A stretch of DNA of 41,941 nt from Candidatus Daviesbacteria bacterium (GCA_016176415.1 JACOXH010000006.1:1-41941), one strand, 5' to 3'; counted from the first letter of the stretch, positions 1 to 8,152 are shown. The notes: generated by a model from the sequence alone, not told the origin. Numbers and translations are program-made.

Positions 1-28
1 AGCTGCTCTGCCACTGAGCCAAGTCGGC
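1..28 (-). tRNA. 5' part of a tRNA truncated by the window edge
   Basis: Reverse complement GCCGACTTGGCTCAGTGGCAGAGCAGCT has acceptor 5' strand plus D-arm (GGCTCAGTGGCAGAGC). Anticodon lies outside the window. Confidence 0.75.
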
Positions 29-81
29 GACAAGTCACATTTTAGCATAATTATTGCGTATTATCTTTTAGAAAAAATAAA

Positions 82-867
82 TTATTCCCAATTATCGATT
101 AAAGATTTGTACTGCTCAGTAATTTGTTCGTATTCTTTTTTGGAAAATATTTCAAGCTTGATATCGGGGTATCTTTTCCGGAATTCTTGGTCACGCATCA
201 AAGAATATTCCCCCATAAAATTTTTGACCTCTATATAAATGTTACTTTTAGGAAGATAAAAATCTGGTCTGTAGGTATGAAGACCAATATCAAAGAGGGT
301 AGGAGCGTATACCCAGTTGAGATCAATTAAGTTAAATACTCTTGCAATATTAGCTTCCCATGTACTATAGAAACAGATTTTAGAATCTATGTCTGGTCTT
401 ATTCCTGGTTTACTCTTTGCAGCTTTGGGAGATGTAGTCATCCTTCCTACTATTTGCATAACACATTTATTGCTGCAATATTTTCTGGATTTTGCTTGAT
501 ACGGATACACCTGAAAGTCTTTTTTGCAAGACAGATTTTTACAGATTAAAGTAATTTTAGGTTTACGTTTAGATTCATATACATGTTGGTAGAATCCTGG
601 AGGAAGCGCCTTGATGGCAGTTGATATTTTCATGCGCGTTTCAACAGATTGATGTCTTCCTAAATTATTTATTGAAGCGGCACAACTACGTCCGCAATAG
701 ATCTTTTGATCGGATGGCTTGTTGACCTGAAAGGGAAGTTTACATCGGAAATTACTACAAATTCTTGTTATTACAGACTTAACTTGAGGATGAAGTACAT
801 AGTATTGTTTTGTAATCTCAGACTGTCTTTTTCTATAAGCAGGATCATCGTAAAACGCAGGGCGCAT
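82..867 (-). CDS. putative NUMOD3 / zinc-finger PD-(D/E)XK homing-type endonuclease
   Basis: Two copies of C-x4-C-x15/16-C-x3-C (C37/C42/C58/C62 and C109/C114/C131/C135), NUMOD3-like NLGRHQSVETRMKISTAIKA between them, C-terminal YRPDFYLPKSNIYIEVK = PD...ExK nuclease motif. Located between two tRNA genes. Confidence 0.7.
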   Translation of the reverse strand: MRPAFYDDPAYRKRQSEITKQYYVLHPQVKSVITRICSNFRCKLPFQVNKPSDQKIYCGRSCAASINNLGRHQSVETRMKISTAIKALPPGFYQHVYESKRKPKITLICKNLSCKKDFQVYPYQAKSRKYCSNKCVMQIVGRMTTSPKAAKSKPGIRPDIDSKICFYSTWEANIARVFNLIDLNWVYAPTLFDIGLHTYRPDFYLPKSNIYIEVKNFMGEYSLMRDQEFRKRYPDIKLEIFSKKEYEQITEQYKSLIDNWE

Positions 868-916
868 GTTTTTATAATACCCAAATATTTACCGAAAAGT
901 CAAGAGGCAAAATAGG

Positions 917-988
917 AGCCGATGGGGAATTTTGCAATCCCGGCCTGACGCTTACAAAGCGCCTGCTCTACTTCTGAGCTACATCGGC
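917..988 (-). tRNA. tRNA-Thr (anticodon TGT)
   Basis: Reverse complement GCCGATGTAGCTCAGAAGTAGAGCAGGCGCTTTGTAAGCGTCAGGCCGGGATTGCAAAATTCCCCATCGGCT; acceptor GCCGATG/CATCGGC, anticodon loop TTTGTAA. Confidence 0.93.
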
Positions 989-1310
989 ACGATTTACATA
1001 TTTTAACAAGTTTTAAAGCTAAAGGGAAATAGAAAAATGAAATGAACTAAGAAGAAGCGGACTTATATGTCCACTTAAAACTAAAGAAAGAATTATCAGG
1101 TTTAACAGAACAAAACTCGAAAATAATTCCTCCCTACTATAGCCGCTAGCCAAATTTTTTCCTCAGCCAAGCTAAGGTGGGTATCCTGGGTTTTGGGCAG
1201 AAAGCTTTCAAACCACTCGGATTCCCGTAAAGTATCAAATCAGTGAAGAAAAATATTTTGGCTTTAAACGTGCTAAGCAGGGATTTTTGCCTGCGACATT
1301 GCTGTCTTGA

Positions 1311-1352
1311 GCAGTCCTTCGACTCAGTCGAAATCTCGACTTCGCTCAGGAT
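1311..1352. repeat. degenerate family-A palindromic repeat
   Basis: gagcagtccttcgactcagtcgaaatctcgacttcgctcaggatt resembles the CTGAG...GAAGAATCTC / CTTCG..CTCAGGAT elements elsewhere in the window. Confidence 0.5.
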
Positions 1353-1492
1353 TTTCAATCCTTTTAGGCCATCTACAAAATGTCCTTTAGGATAATTTAA
1401 TCAAACCACAAAAGCGCCTTTTTGTCAAGACCTCTGAACCTAAATTCCTATTATGTCTTTTAATATTTTAAGGGTTTTCCGCAATTAAGGGT

Positions 1493-2119
1493 TTATGTGC
1501 CAACAGTTAATAAAAAGGTTGTAATTAATCTGGCTATTTGGAACACAAACCCCAGCATGCCTGTCATAAGAAACGCTAATAAAATCAAAAATCCATAGGG
1601 GGTTATCCTGTCGTATTGCCTGGCTAAATTATAGGGAAGTTGGGACATCAATATTTTTGAACCGTCAAGGGGGGGAATTGGTAACAGGTTAAATATTCCC
1701 AATACCACATTGATTAGTACTGCAAAAGTTAAAACATTTCCAATGTAACTGGGGAACTGTTGAGGCAGGGTGTTTAAGATCTGGAATATAACAGCTGCTA
1801 CCAGCGCCAAACCAAAATTTGCTAAGATTCCTGCAGCAGAAACAAATAGTTCACCCCTTCTTAAATTAGAAAAATTTAAAGGATTTACAGGCACAGGTTT
1901 AGCCCAGCCAAAAAGAATTGGGGAGCCGGTAAAGATCAGGAGAGCCGGTATTAAAATCGTGCCGAATAAATCAATATGAGGAATAGGATTTAGAGTGAGT
2001 CTGCCTGCTTTTTCTGCTGTACGGTCGCCGAATTTTAAAGCTACAAATCCGTGCATTACTTCATGCACAATTACAGAAAAGAGCAGGATAATAATGGAGA
2101 GTGCAAAAACTTCCGGCAT
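1493..2119 (-). CDS. site-2 protease family (M50) membrane metalloprotease
   Basis: HEVMHG zinc motif, NPIPHIDLFGT, NLLPIPPLDGSKI; start placed at internal Met (MPEVFAL). Confidence 0.85.
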   Translation of the reverse strand: MPEVFALSIIILLFSVIVHEVMHGFVALKFGDRTAEKAGRLTLNPIPHIDLFGTILIPALLIFTGSPILFGWAKPVPVNPLNFSNLRRGELFVSAAGILANFGLALVAAVIFQILNTLPQQFPSYIGNVLTFAVLINVVLGIFNLLPIPPLDGSKILMSQLPYNLARQYDRITPYGFLILLAFLMTGMLGFVFQIARLITTFLLTVGT

Positions 2120-2136
2120 ATGATATAGTCTACCAC

Positions 2137-2394
2137 ATGTTAGCATGTACAAGGTGCGGAAAAGGTAAAAATACAATAAGTTTCTCCAGGCACAAAAAAG
2201 GTTCCTCCGGAGCTGGTGGAACATGGGCACTGCGCGCTCCTATTCACAAAAGGACTCAAAAGGCCAATCTGCATGTTTTTAAGAATGAAAAATATTGCAC
2301 TAAGTGCTTAAGAATTGTTAAGAAAGCTCAGGTTGTTCAAAAAAGAGTAGAAACTGTTAAATCTGAGGAAACTCCTCCACTTGCCTCAGCTTAA
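2137..2394 (+). CDS. rpmB: 50S ribosomal protein L28
   Basis: CTRCGKGKNTISFSRHKKGSSG...HKRTQKANLHVF...KYCTKCLRIVKK; start moved to internal ATG at 2137. Confidence 0.85.
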   Translation: MLACTRCGKGKNTISFSRHKKGSSGAGGTWALRAPIHKRTQKANLHVFKNEKYCTKCLRIVKKAQVVQKRVETVKSEETPPLASA

Positions 2395-3087
2395 TTTCAG
2401 AGGGAAATCAGGATAGCCATTTAGGAAATCTTTTATTGATAAAACCTTTTTTCCCTCCATTTGAATTTTTCCTTCAGGATAAAGTTTCACGATCTTCTCA
2501 TTCCACTTAGTCCAAACTCCGGGCCACGGATAATAAGCTCTTATCATTTTGTCCAGTGTTTCAGGTAAAGGTGGGGTATTAATGTCAAAGTAACCACTCT
2601 CTCTGGTTAGTATTGGGCAAAAAGTAGCTTGTTGGTGATTTTGTTCTTTGGCTTTAATCTTTCCTTCTGTAAAATCTTTGATAATTTGGGGTAAAATCTC
2701 TGCTGACTGCCGAAACATTTTTTTACTCAAAGTATCAAAATTATCACTATCGGAAAGCTCCAAAGGCTCTTGGTATAAAATGGGTCCATGATCGACCTCT
2801 TTATCCATCCTGATGATAGAGATGCCTGAAGTTTTATCACCATTTAAAATGGCTTGTTGGATAGGAGAGGGGCCTCTGTATTTTGGTAAAAGCGAGGGAT
2901 GGACATTAATAAATCCAAATTTTGGGGCAGATAACTCTTCTTTTTTTAAAATCTTTCCATAAGCAGCTACTACTCCCAAATCTGCTTTGGAGGGTAGATC
3001 AACCAGAGTAAAATGTCTTACCAGCTCATCCCTAATGGGCTGGATAAAGGATGGAGTACCTAGAAAAACTATTTTAATCATTGTCAT
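2386..3087 (-). CDS. fmt: methionyl-tRNA formyltransferase, compact
   Basis: IVFLGTPSF; GFINVHPSLLPKYRGPSPIQQAILNGDKTSGISI; YYPWPGVWT. Start may be 3081 (MIKIVF). Confidence 0.9.
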   Translation of the reverse strand: MTMIKIVFLGTPSFIQPIRDELVRHFTLVDLPSKADLGVVAAYGKILKKEELSAPKFGFINVHPSLLPKYRGPSPIQQAILNGDKTSGISIIRMDKEVDHGPILYQEPLELSDSDNFDTLSKKMFRQSAEILPQIIKDFTEGKIKAKEQNHQQATFCPILTRESGYFDINTPPLPETLDKMIRAYYPWPGVWTKWNEKIVKLYPEGKIQMEGKKVLSIKDFLNGYPDFPLKLS

Positions 3088-3174
3088 TTTGAGCGTAGCG
3101 AAGAATCTCTCACGAATGTGAGTACTCCTCGAATCATTAAGGAGATCCTTCGTCGCTCTGCTCCTCAGGATGAT
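3082..3174. repeat. family-A palindromic repeat (TGTCATTTTGAGCG...CTCAGGATGA)
   Basis: tgtcattttgagcgtagcgaagaatctctc...gagatccttcgtcgctctgctcctcaggatga between def and fmt. Confidence 0.8.
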
Positions 3175-3200
3175 AATTTGAACTTAAGTTCAAATTATCA
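3171..3200. repeat. 30-nt perfect palindrome
   Basis: TGATAATTTGAACTTAAGTTCAAATTATCA equals its own reverse complement; overlaps the 3' end of def. Confidence 0.9.
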
Positions 3201-3705
3201 CCTCTTCAAACGTATCAGTTCCTGTTTTATCTTTCCCTGTAAATTTATAAAACCTGCCTTTTTGTTGCAAAACTCTGTCTGAAAATAAAACACCGTTTAA
3301 ATGATCAATCTCATGTTGAAAAATCCAGGCAGGAATTCCTGTTAAAGTTTGGGTTACTGTTTTGCCGGCAGTATCCTGATAGGTTACTTTAATACTTAAA
3401 GCGCGTCTTACTTCTCCCCACATATTTGGTACTGACAAACAGCCTTCAAAGTATTTTTTAGTTCTTTTACCCACAGATAAGACTTTAGGGTTAACTACAG
3501 AAATAAACTGTTTACCATCTTTGGCTACAAAAAAGCTTTCCTCAAGCCCAACTTGAGTAGCTGCTAAGCCTACTCCTTCAGGGTCTTTGAAGGTTTTAGT
3601 TAAAGCTGCCATCTCTTTTAGGGTTTGAGATAAAGCCCCGTTAATTTTTTTAACAGGCTTGGTTTGTACTCTTAATTTTGGATCAGGAGCTTTTACTACC
3701 TTCAT
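3190..3705 (-). CDS. def: peptide deformylase
   Basis: GVGLAATQVG, EGCLSVP, QHEIDHLNG motifs. Confidence 0.96.
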   Translation of the reverse strand: MKVVKAPDPKLRVQTKPVKKINGALSQTLKEMAALTKTFKDPEGVGLAATQVGLEESFFVAKDGKQFISVVNPKVLSVGKRTKKYFEGCLSVPNMWGEVRRALSIKVTYQDTAGKTVTQTLTGIPAWIFQHEIDHLNGVLFSDRVLQQKGRFYKFTGKDKTGTDTFEEVII

Positions 3706-3745
3706 GAGGATATTGTATCAAATTCACTATGGTGTATATCGGTTA

Positions 3746-4051
3746 TTATTGCTTTTTTATATCCTTTTTAAAACGTTCTTTCTGCTGGTTTGTTAAAGGT
3801 GAGTCGGAAGAGGGTGGGATTATGTCTCCTGCATTCATTATTTGGTTTGGTTCACCATAGCCTAAAAGACGATTCTGGTTAATTGGATCAAGAGGAGAAT
3901 AGACACCTCCTCTTTTTCCTAGATCTGACATATTTTTCCGCAGAACCATTCGAGCAGTAATTTTGTGTTTTCTTTTAAAAGCAGGAATCTGTAGTTCGAT
4001 TTCTGCCAACTCCTCGGGAGTAAATTTTGGTTTTGGTTCCTGATCAGCCAT
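3746..4051 (-). CDS. hypothetical protein
   Basis: 101-aa ORF in a gap between same-strand genes; no family recognised. Confidence 0.5.
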   Translation of the reverse strand: MADQEPKPKFTPEELAEIELQIPAFKRKHKITARMVLRKNMSDLGKRGGVYSPLDPINQNRLLGYGEPNQIMNAGDIIPPSSDSPLTNQQKERFKKDIKKQ

Positions 4052-4109
4052 TAGTTAATTATACCTTATTAAGTGTTTTTTCTTCTTTTAGCTGTTTCAA
4101 TCTCCACAT

Positions 4110-4181
4110 AAGTCTACTTTGCTTCGCAAAGATCTTGCGATCCTTCGGATCTTAAGTCTACTTTGCTTCGCAAAGATCTTG
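4110..4181. repeat. direct repeat of 28 nt (period 44) made of two small hairpins
   Basis: aagtctactttgcttcgcaaagatcttg at 4110-4137 and 4154-4181; CTTTGC-TTC-GCAAAG and GATCC-TTC-GGATC hairpins. Confidence 0.9.
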
Positions 4182-4451
4182 AGTGGCGCTTGCCTTGCTT
4201 TTAAGCTCCTTCAAGCGCCACATGAACACTTTGGCTTTGGATTTGGCAGAAGTGTAGCCTTTGGTAAAAGTTAAAGCTTCATCTAAAATCTTCCGGTCCA
4301 GCTGCTTTGCCAGTTTCATATAAAGTGAATAATGACTGGTGTCTTGTAAGCTTTCTGCCAGATATACTCCATAGACCTGAAATTCTTTACTTAAATTCTT
4401 AGGCCTGCTTTTAAATTTGGTTTCAGCAATAGCTTTTGCAATTGATTTCAT
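4158..4451 (-). CDS. hypothetical protein, 4-nt overlap with upstream ligase gene
   Basis: 97-aa ORF, start overlaps stop of 4448..6484; its C-terminus is encoded by the 28-nt repeat. Confidence 0.65.
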   Translation of the reverse strand: MKSIAKAIAETKFKSRPKNLSKEFQVYGVYLAESLQDTSHYSLYMKLAKQLDRKILDEALTFTKGYTSAKSKAKVFMWRLKELKSKASATQDLCEAK

Positions 4452-6484
4452 GGTTTTGCTGAAGCAGTGGCTTGCTGAAGCTGGACTACAGCCTCAAGAT
4501 AATTTGGTTTAAGTTTTATTGTCTCACTCAAGACTTTAATTGCCTCATTTTTTTTGCCCATTACTTCCAAAACCAGTGCTTTATTGTAGTAAAGCTTTGG
4601 ATCTGTGAGGGCAAGTTTTATAGCTGTATCAAGTGTTTGTACAGTTTTTTCTAAATATTTTGGATCAAGGGCAGCCAGTTCAAAATAGGTTCTCACGGCA
4701 GTCCTTAGGTATGAAACATTTTTAGGACTTTGGGTAAGTACCTGATTTATTTGAGATGCTGCTTCATCTTTTAACGCAGCGGACAGAGTAGCATCAGATT
4801 CTGCTAAAGCTCCCGCAGCCTGAGCAGCAGCTAAGGAAAGCTCTGATTTATAAAACAGCTCACCTTTATTAATGTCTGAAGCAGTTACCAACAAGTTGTA
4901 AGCTCTGCCTGGATTACCTGCCTCCAAAGCTTTTTGTCCTTTGGCAAACAGGGTATCTGCAAACCAAATTTGGGTCACACAGTAAAGCAAATACAGCGTT
5001 ACCAGTACTACAAATCCTTTGGCAATATTAGTATAAATTTTGCGGCGGTAAATAAAAGGGAAAAGGGTCAAGCGTAAAGGGGAAAGTGAGTCAGTGGCAG
5101 CAAAAGCCAAAGCAGGAAAAAGGTAGAAAAAGACAGCAATGATTACTACAGAAAATAAGAAAAAGTTGTAGATAAGATAGGAGATGTAAGAAGCAAGGAG
5201 AATTGATACTAGGATATAGGGATATTGGGAGATCTTTGTTCCCTTTATATCATAATATCTTAATATCGACTTAATGCACCAAAGTGCAAATGTTCCAATT
5301 ACTATCATGTATGTTCCAAATCCTACTAAACCAGTAGTAGCTAAATAATTCAAATATTCATTATGAGCCTTGTTATACAAAAAATCCCATTCAGAAGTTA
5401 AGTTATGCTCTACTGGTCTGTATTGATAATAGGAGTAGGCAAAAGTTTCTAAGCCCGAACCAAACAGGGGATTATTTTTAAATATCTCCAAAGCTCCTTT
5501 CCAGACAATAAACCTGATCTGTCCTGATTCAGTTCCTCCATTTTCCAGCTGTGTTCCTACAGAAGCAGTTGGTAAAGCTATGGCAGGCCTTGCAGGAGCT
5601 GCAAATTTGGAAACTAACCTGAAACTGGTCAGGGCCGATCCAAAAAGAATATTAATAACAAGAAAAGATATTAAAATACCAGCTAATCCTGTCATTCTGA
5701 GTGAAACGAAGAATCTCAAGATCCTTCGGGCTTTGCCCTCAGGATGACAAAAAATATAGCCGATGATAAATATCACCATTCCTCCTATCAGTCCGAGTGT
5801 TGGGCCTCTTGAGTAAGTGAAAGTGAACGCAAGGTACATGGTAATAAGAGATATGTAATAAGTAATACGTTCGTTTTTACTGGTTGAATTAAGCAAAAAG
5901 TAAAAAGCAGGGAAGATCAGCATAGCAAGATACGCTGCCAGCCAGTTAGGTTGTCCTAAAGTGGCAAACACTCTGGCTTGAACATCCTGTATCCAGCAGG
6001 AAGCATTAAATTCACCTCTTAAAAGGATACAGGAAGGTGAAACTCCAAAGTGTTCTAAAATTGCCCATATAGAAATTACAAAGCCTGAAGCCAACCCATA
6101 CTTTAAAGTAGTTTTGACTTTTTTAAAGTCCATATTAGAGACAAAAGCCCAATAGAGCAAGAGATAAGAGATAAGAGATAAGAGCCCGCCATTTGATCTT
6201 GAGTAATAGCCCCAGATGGAGGTATGTCTATCCATGGAAAAGATGGTTGATAAAATATTGGCTCCTAAAAATAAAAGCAGAGGAATATCTAAGGGGGTTC
6301 GATTAAGACTCAATGATTTCTGATTAATGATTTTTAAAAGCCATGCTCCAACAATGATAATGGTAAACCCATAAACCAAAATCATTTTGTTATATTCAAA
6401 CAGTTCATAATTTTGTGAGGACCAAAAAAGCGGGGTTAAAAAGAAAAGCAGATAAAAAGAGTAGGAAATAACTTTGTCTAACAT
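4448..6484 (-). CDS. O-antigen ligase/polymerase (Wzy-like) membrane protein with C-terminal TPR region
   Basis: Multiple TM segments, QPNWLAAYLAM, FGSGLETFAYSYYQYRP...HNEYLNYLATTG, TPR-like LYYNKALVLEVMGKKNEAIKVLSETIKLKPNYLEA. Confidence 0.85.
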   Translation of the reverse strand: MLDKVISYSFYLLFFLTPLFWSSQNYELFEYNKMILVYGFTIIIVGAWLLKIINQKSLSLNRTPLDIPLLLFLGANILSTIFSMDRHTSIWGYYSRSNGGLLSLISYLLLYWAFVSNMDFKKVKTTLKYGLASGFVISIWAILEHFGVSPSCILLRGEFNASCWIQDVQARVFATLGQPNWLAAYLAMLIFPAFYFLLNSTSKNERITYYISLITMYLAFTFTYSRGPTLGLIGGMVIFIIGYIFCHPEGKARRILRFFVSLRMTGLAGILISFLVINILFGSALTSFRLVSKFAAPARPAIALPTASVGTQLENGGTESGQIRFIVWKGALEIFKNNPLFGSGLETFAYSYYQYRPVEHNLTSEWDFLYNKAHNEYLNYLATTGLVGFGTYMIVIGTFALWCIKSILRYYDIKGTKISQYPYILVSILLASYISYLIYNFFLFSVVIIAVFFYLFPALAFAATDSLSPLRLTLFPFIYRRKIYTNIAKGFVVLVTLYLLYCVTQIWFADTLFAKGQKALEAGNPGRAYNLLVTASDINKGELFYKSELSLAAAQAAGALAESDATLSAALKDEAASQINQVLTQSPKNVSYLRTAVRTYFELAALDPKYLEKTVQTLDTAIKLALTDPKLYYNKALVLEVMGKKNEAIKVLSETIKLKPNYLEAVVQLQQATASAKP
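5690..5749. repeat. family-A palindromic repeat inside a CDS (60 nt, in frame)
   Basis: tgtcattctgagtgaaacgaagaatctcaagatccttcgggctttgccctcaggatgaca; encodes CHPEGKARRILRFFVSLRMT within the ligase. Confidence 0.92.
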
Positions 6485-6510
6485 GAATTTATGCTAACAG
6501 AAGTACATAT

Positions 6511-6545
6511 TTGAGACAAGTATATCTGATGTATATACTGGAAGA
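6511..6545 (+). promoter_or_regulatory. sigma70-type promoter, predicted leaderless
   Basis: TTGAGA (6511-6516) - 17 nt - TATACT (6534-6539) - 6 nt - ATG 6546. Confidence 0.7.
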
Positions 6546-6785
6546 ATGGAAGAGAGGCGGAAGATTGAATTGTATGAGAGTTCCAGTGGAGACAAGCCTG
6601 TTGAAGGATTTTTTGCATCATTAGATGAGAAAGCTAATTCAAAAATTGTTCATGCTTTTAAATTACTCAAAGAATTTGGATTAGAAGGCGGTTATCCTCA
6701 TATTAAAAAGCTCACAGGAACTAATTTATGGGAATATAGTTGGATGTTGACAATATCGCAATATTGCGATATCATTAATTTATGA
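6546..6785 (+). pseudogene. HigB/RelE-type (Gp49-like) toxin, C-terminally truncated
   Basis: RRKIELYESSSGDKPVEGFFASLDEKANSKIVHAFKLLKEFGL...HIKKLTGTNLWEYS matches the N-terminal part of HigB-like toxins; the usual LWELR...YRIFYF C-terminal part is missing. Confidence 0.65.
6747..6781 (+). promoter_or_regulatory. promoter with palindromic operator for the antitoxin gene, predicted leaderless
   Basis: TTGACA (6747-6752) - 17 nt - TATCAT (6770-6775) - 6 nt - ATG 6782; perfect palindrome ATATCGCAATATTGCGATAT at 6753-6772. Confidence 0.75.
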
Positions 6786-7060
6786 CTAATTGGGATGTTT
6801 ACGAAAAGAAATTATTTAAAAATCCTGAATTTAGAAAAGCCTATAAGGAATTGCAACCTGAATTTGAAATAGCCCGTGCTTTGATACTTGCCAGGATTGA
6901 AAAGAAAATAACGCAAAAAGAGCTTGCAAAAAGGATGAAAACTACTCAATCTGTAATCTCCAGAGTTGAGCAGGCTAAAACCAGTCCTTCAGTTTCATTC
7001 TTAAAAAGGTTGGCTAAAGCTCTAAACGCTTCTTTACAAATTCAGTTCAAATATTCTTAA
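6782..7060 (+). CDS. HigA-like XRE-family antitoxin
   Basis: HTH: ITQKELAKRMKTTQSVISRVEQAKTSPSVSFLKRLAKALNASLQI. Confidence 0.9.
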   Translation: MTNWDVYEKKLFKNPEFRKAYKELQPEFEIARALILARIEKKITQKELAKRMKTTQSVISRVEQAKTSPSVSFLKRLAKALNASLQIQFKYS

Positions 7061-7555
7061 ATGAAAATTGATTTGGATGAAGATTATTTCAGAAGTGTGA
7101 TGTTTGGGTTACAGGATGGGCTTGTGTCCACCACCGGATTAGTGGTGGGTATTTCTGTAGGGACTACCAGTCAGGCTGTTATAATTTTAGCCTCTTTTGT
7201 GGCAGTGGCAGTTGAGGCTTCTTCTATGGCTGCAGGTCAGTATTCTTCTGAAAAAGCTGTGCACCAGATGGATAAATCAGGCAAACACAAAGATAATTTA
7301 TTTTTGGGAGCATTTTTGATGTTTTTCTCCTACCTTTTTGCAGGGATGATTCCTGTTGTGCCTTTCTTAATTTTTAATCCTGACACAGGAAGGATTATCA
7401 GTATACTGGCCGCTTTCTTAAGTCTTTTTATAATAGGCTACCTGAAAGGGAAAATTGTTGAATTTAAAGCTTTCAGAAGCGCTATTGAAATGTTGTTAAT
7501 TGGAGGTTTGGCTACAGTAGTTGGTTTGATAGTAGGGAATATATTAAAAGTATGA
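7061..7555 (+). CDS. VIT1/CCC1-type transporter family membrane protein
   Basis: FGLQDGLVSTTGLVVGISVGT...SSMAAGQYSSEKA; multiple TM segments. Confidence 0.85.
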   Translation: MKIDLDEDYFRSVMFGLQDGLVSTTGLVVGISVGTTSQAVIILASFVAVAVEASSMAAGQYSSEKAVHQMDKSGKHKDNLFLGAFLMFFSYLFAGMIPVVPFLIFNPDTGRIISILAAFLSLFIIGYLKGKIVEFKAFRSAIEMLLIGGLATVVGLIVGNILKV

Positions 7556-7598
7556 AATTGGTATTTTAGAAGTATCACTTTTATGGTAAAATTCGATT

Positions 7599-7868
7599 AT
7601 GTTGAACCAAACACAGAAAGTTTCTGAATACGAATTACCCATTAAAATTGAGCCTCAAAAAGAGGGGGGTTATATTGTTGTCTGTACTCAATGGTCAGAT
7701 TGTTATGCTCAGGGCGATACAGTGGATGAAGCTGTTTTAGAAATAACTGCTGTAGCGCAATCCTTGATTGAATTATACAAAGAAGAAGGTTTAAAAATCC
7801 CTCTTAAAAAACAAAAAATGAGAGGTGTAACAAATCCTCTTACAGTCCCTATTATAGTTGCTGCTTAA
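7599..7868 (+). CDS. HicB-family antitoxin
   Basis: YELPIKIEPQKEGGYIVVCTQWSDCYAQGDTVDEAVLEI; immediately followed by HicA. Confidence 0.85.
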   Translation: MLNQTQKVSEYELPIKIEPQKEGGYIVVCTQWSDCYAQGDTVDEAVLEITAVAQSLIELYKEEGLKIPLKKQKMRGVTNPLTVPIIVAA

Positions 7869-8083
7869 TGTATAAACCCTTAAGTTACAGAGATTTAATC
7901 AAAAAGGTACGCAAGGCAGGATTTATTTTTAGAAGAAATACGGGCGGCACTCATGAAATTTGGTGGAATGAGATCAGTAAGAAGACATGTGTGATTCCGC
8001 ATCATCATGAGATAAAATCCGGAACTTTAAGAAACATAATTAAACAAATGGGCGTCAATCAGACTGACTTTGAAAAACTTTGA
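7868..8083 (+). CDS. HicA-family toxin
   Basis: SYRDLIKKVRKAGFIFRRNTGGTHEIWW...VIPHHHEIKSGTLRNIIKQMG. Confidence 0.92.
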   Translation: MYKPLSYRDLIKKVRKAGFIFRRNTGGTHEIWWNEISKKTCVIPHHHEIKSGTLRNIIKQMGVNQTDFEKL

Positions 8084-8152
8084 ATTTTTAAGTCTTCCCG
8101 ACGACTTTAGCAGGTATTTAAGTCAATACTACTTCTGTGTTAAACTCCCATC

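Noticed and set aside
82-867. tRNA-intron-encoded endonuclease
   Set aside because: The complete tRNA-Thr is uninterrupted and the other tRNA is cut by the window edge, so no intron can be shown; treated as free-standing.
1146-1358. 70-aa minus-strand ORF near the tRNA-Thr
   Set aside because: Overlaps a degenerate repeat and shows no recognisable domain; composition looks like non-coding translation.
3082-3174. Interpretation of family-A repeats as simple Rho-independent terminators
   Set aside because: No consistent T-run after the stems, and one copy lies inside an open reading frame (5690-5749), so termination is not their general role.
4110-4181. Possible mini CRISPR array
   Set aside because: Only two copies, the unit is itself a hairpin, the spacer is another hairpin, and there are no cas genes in the window.
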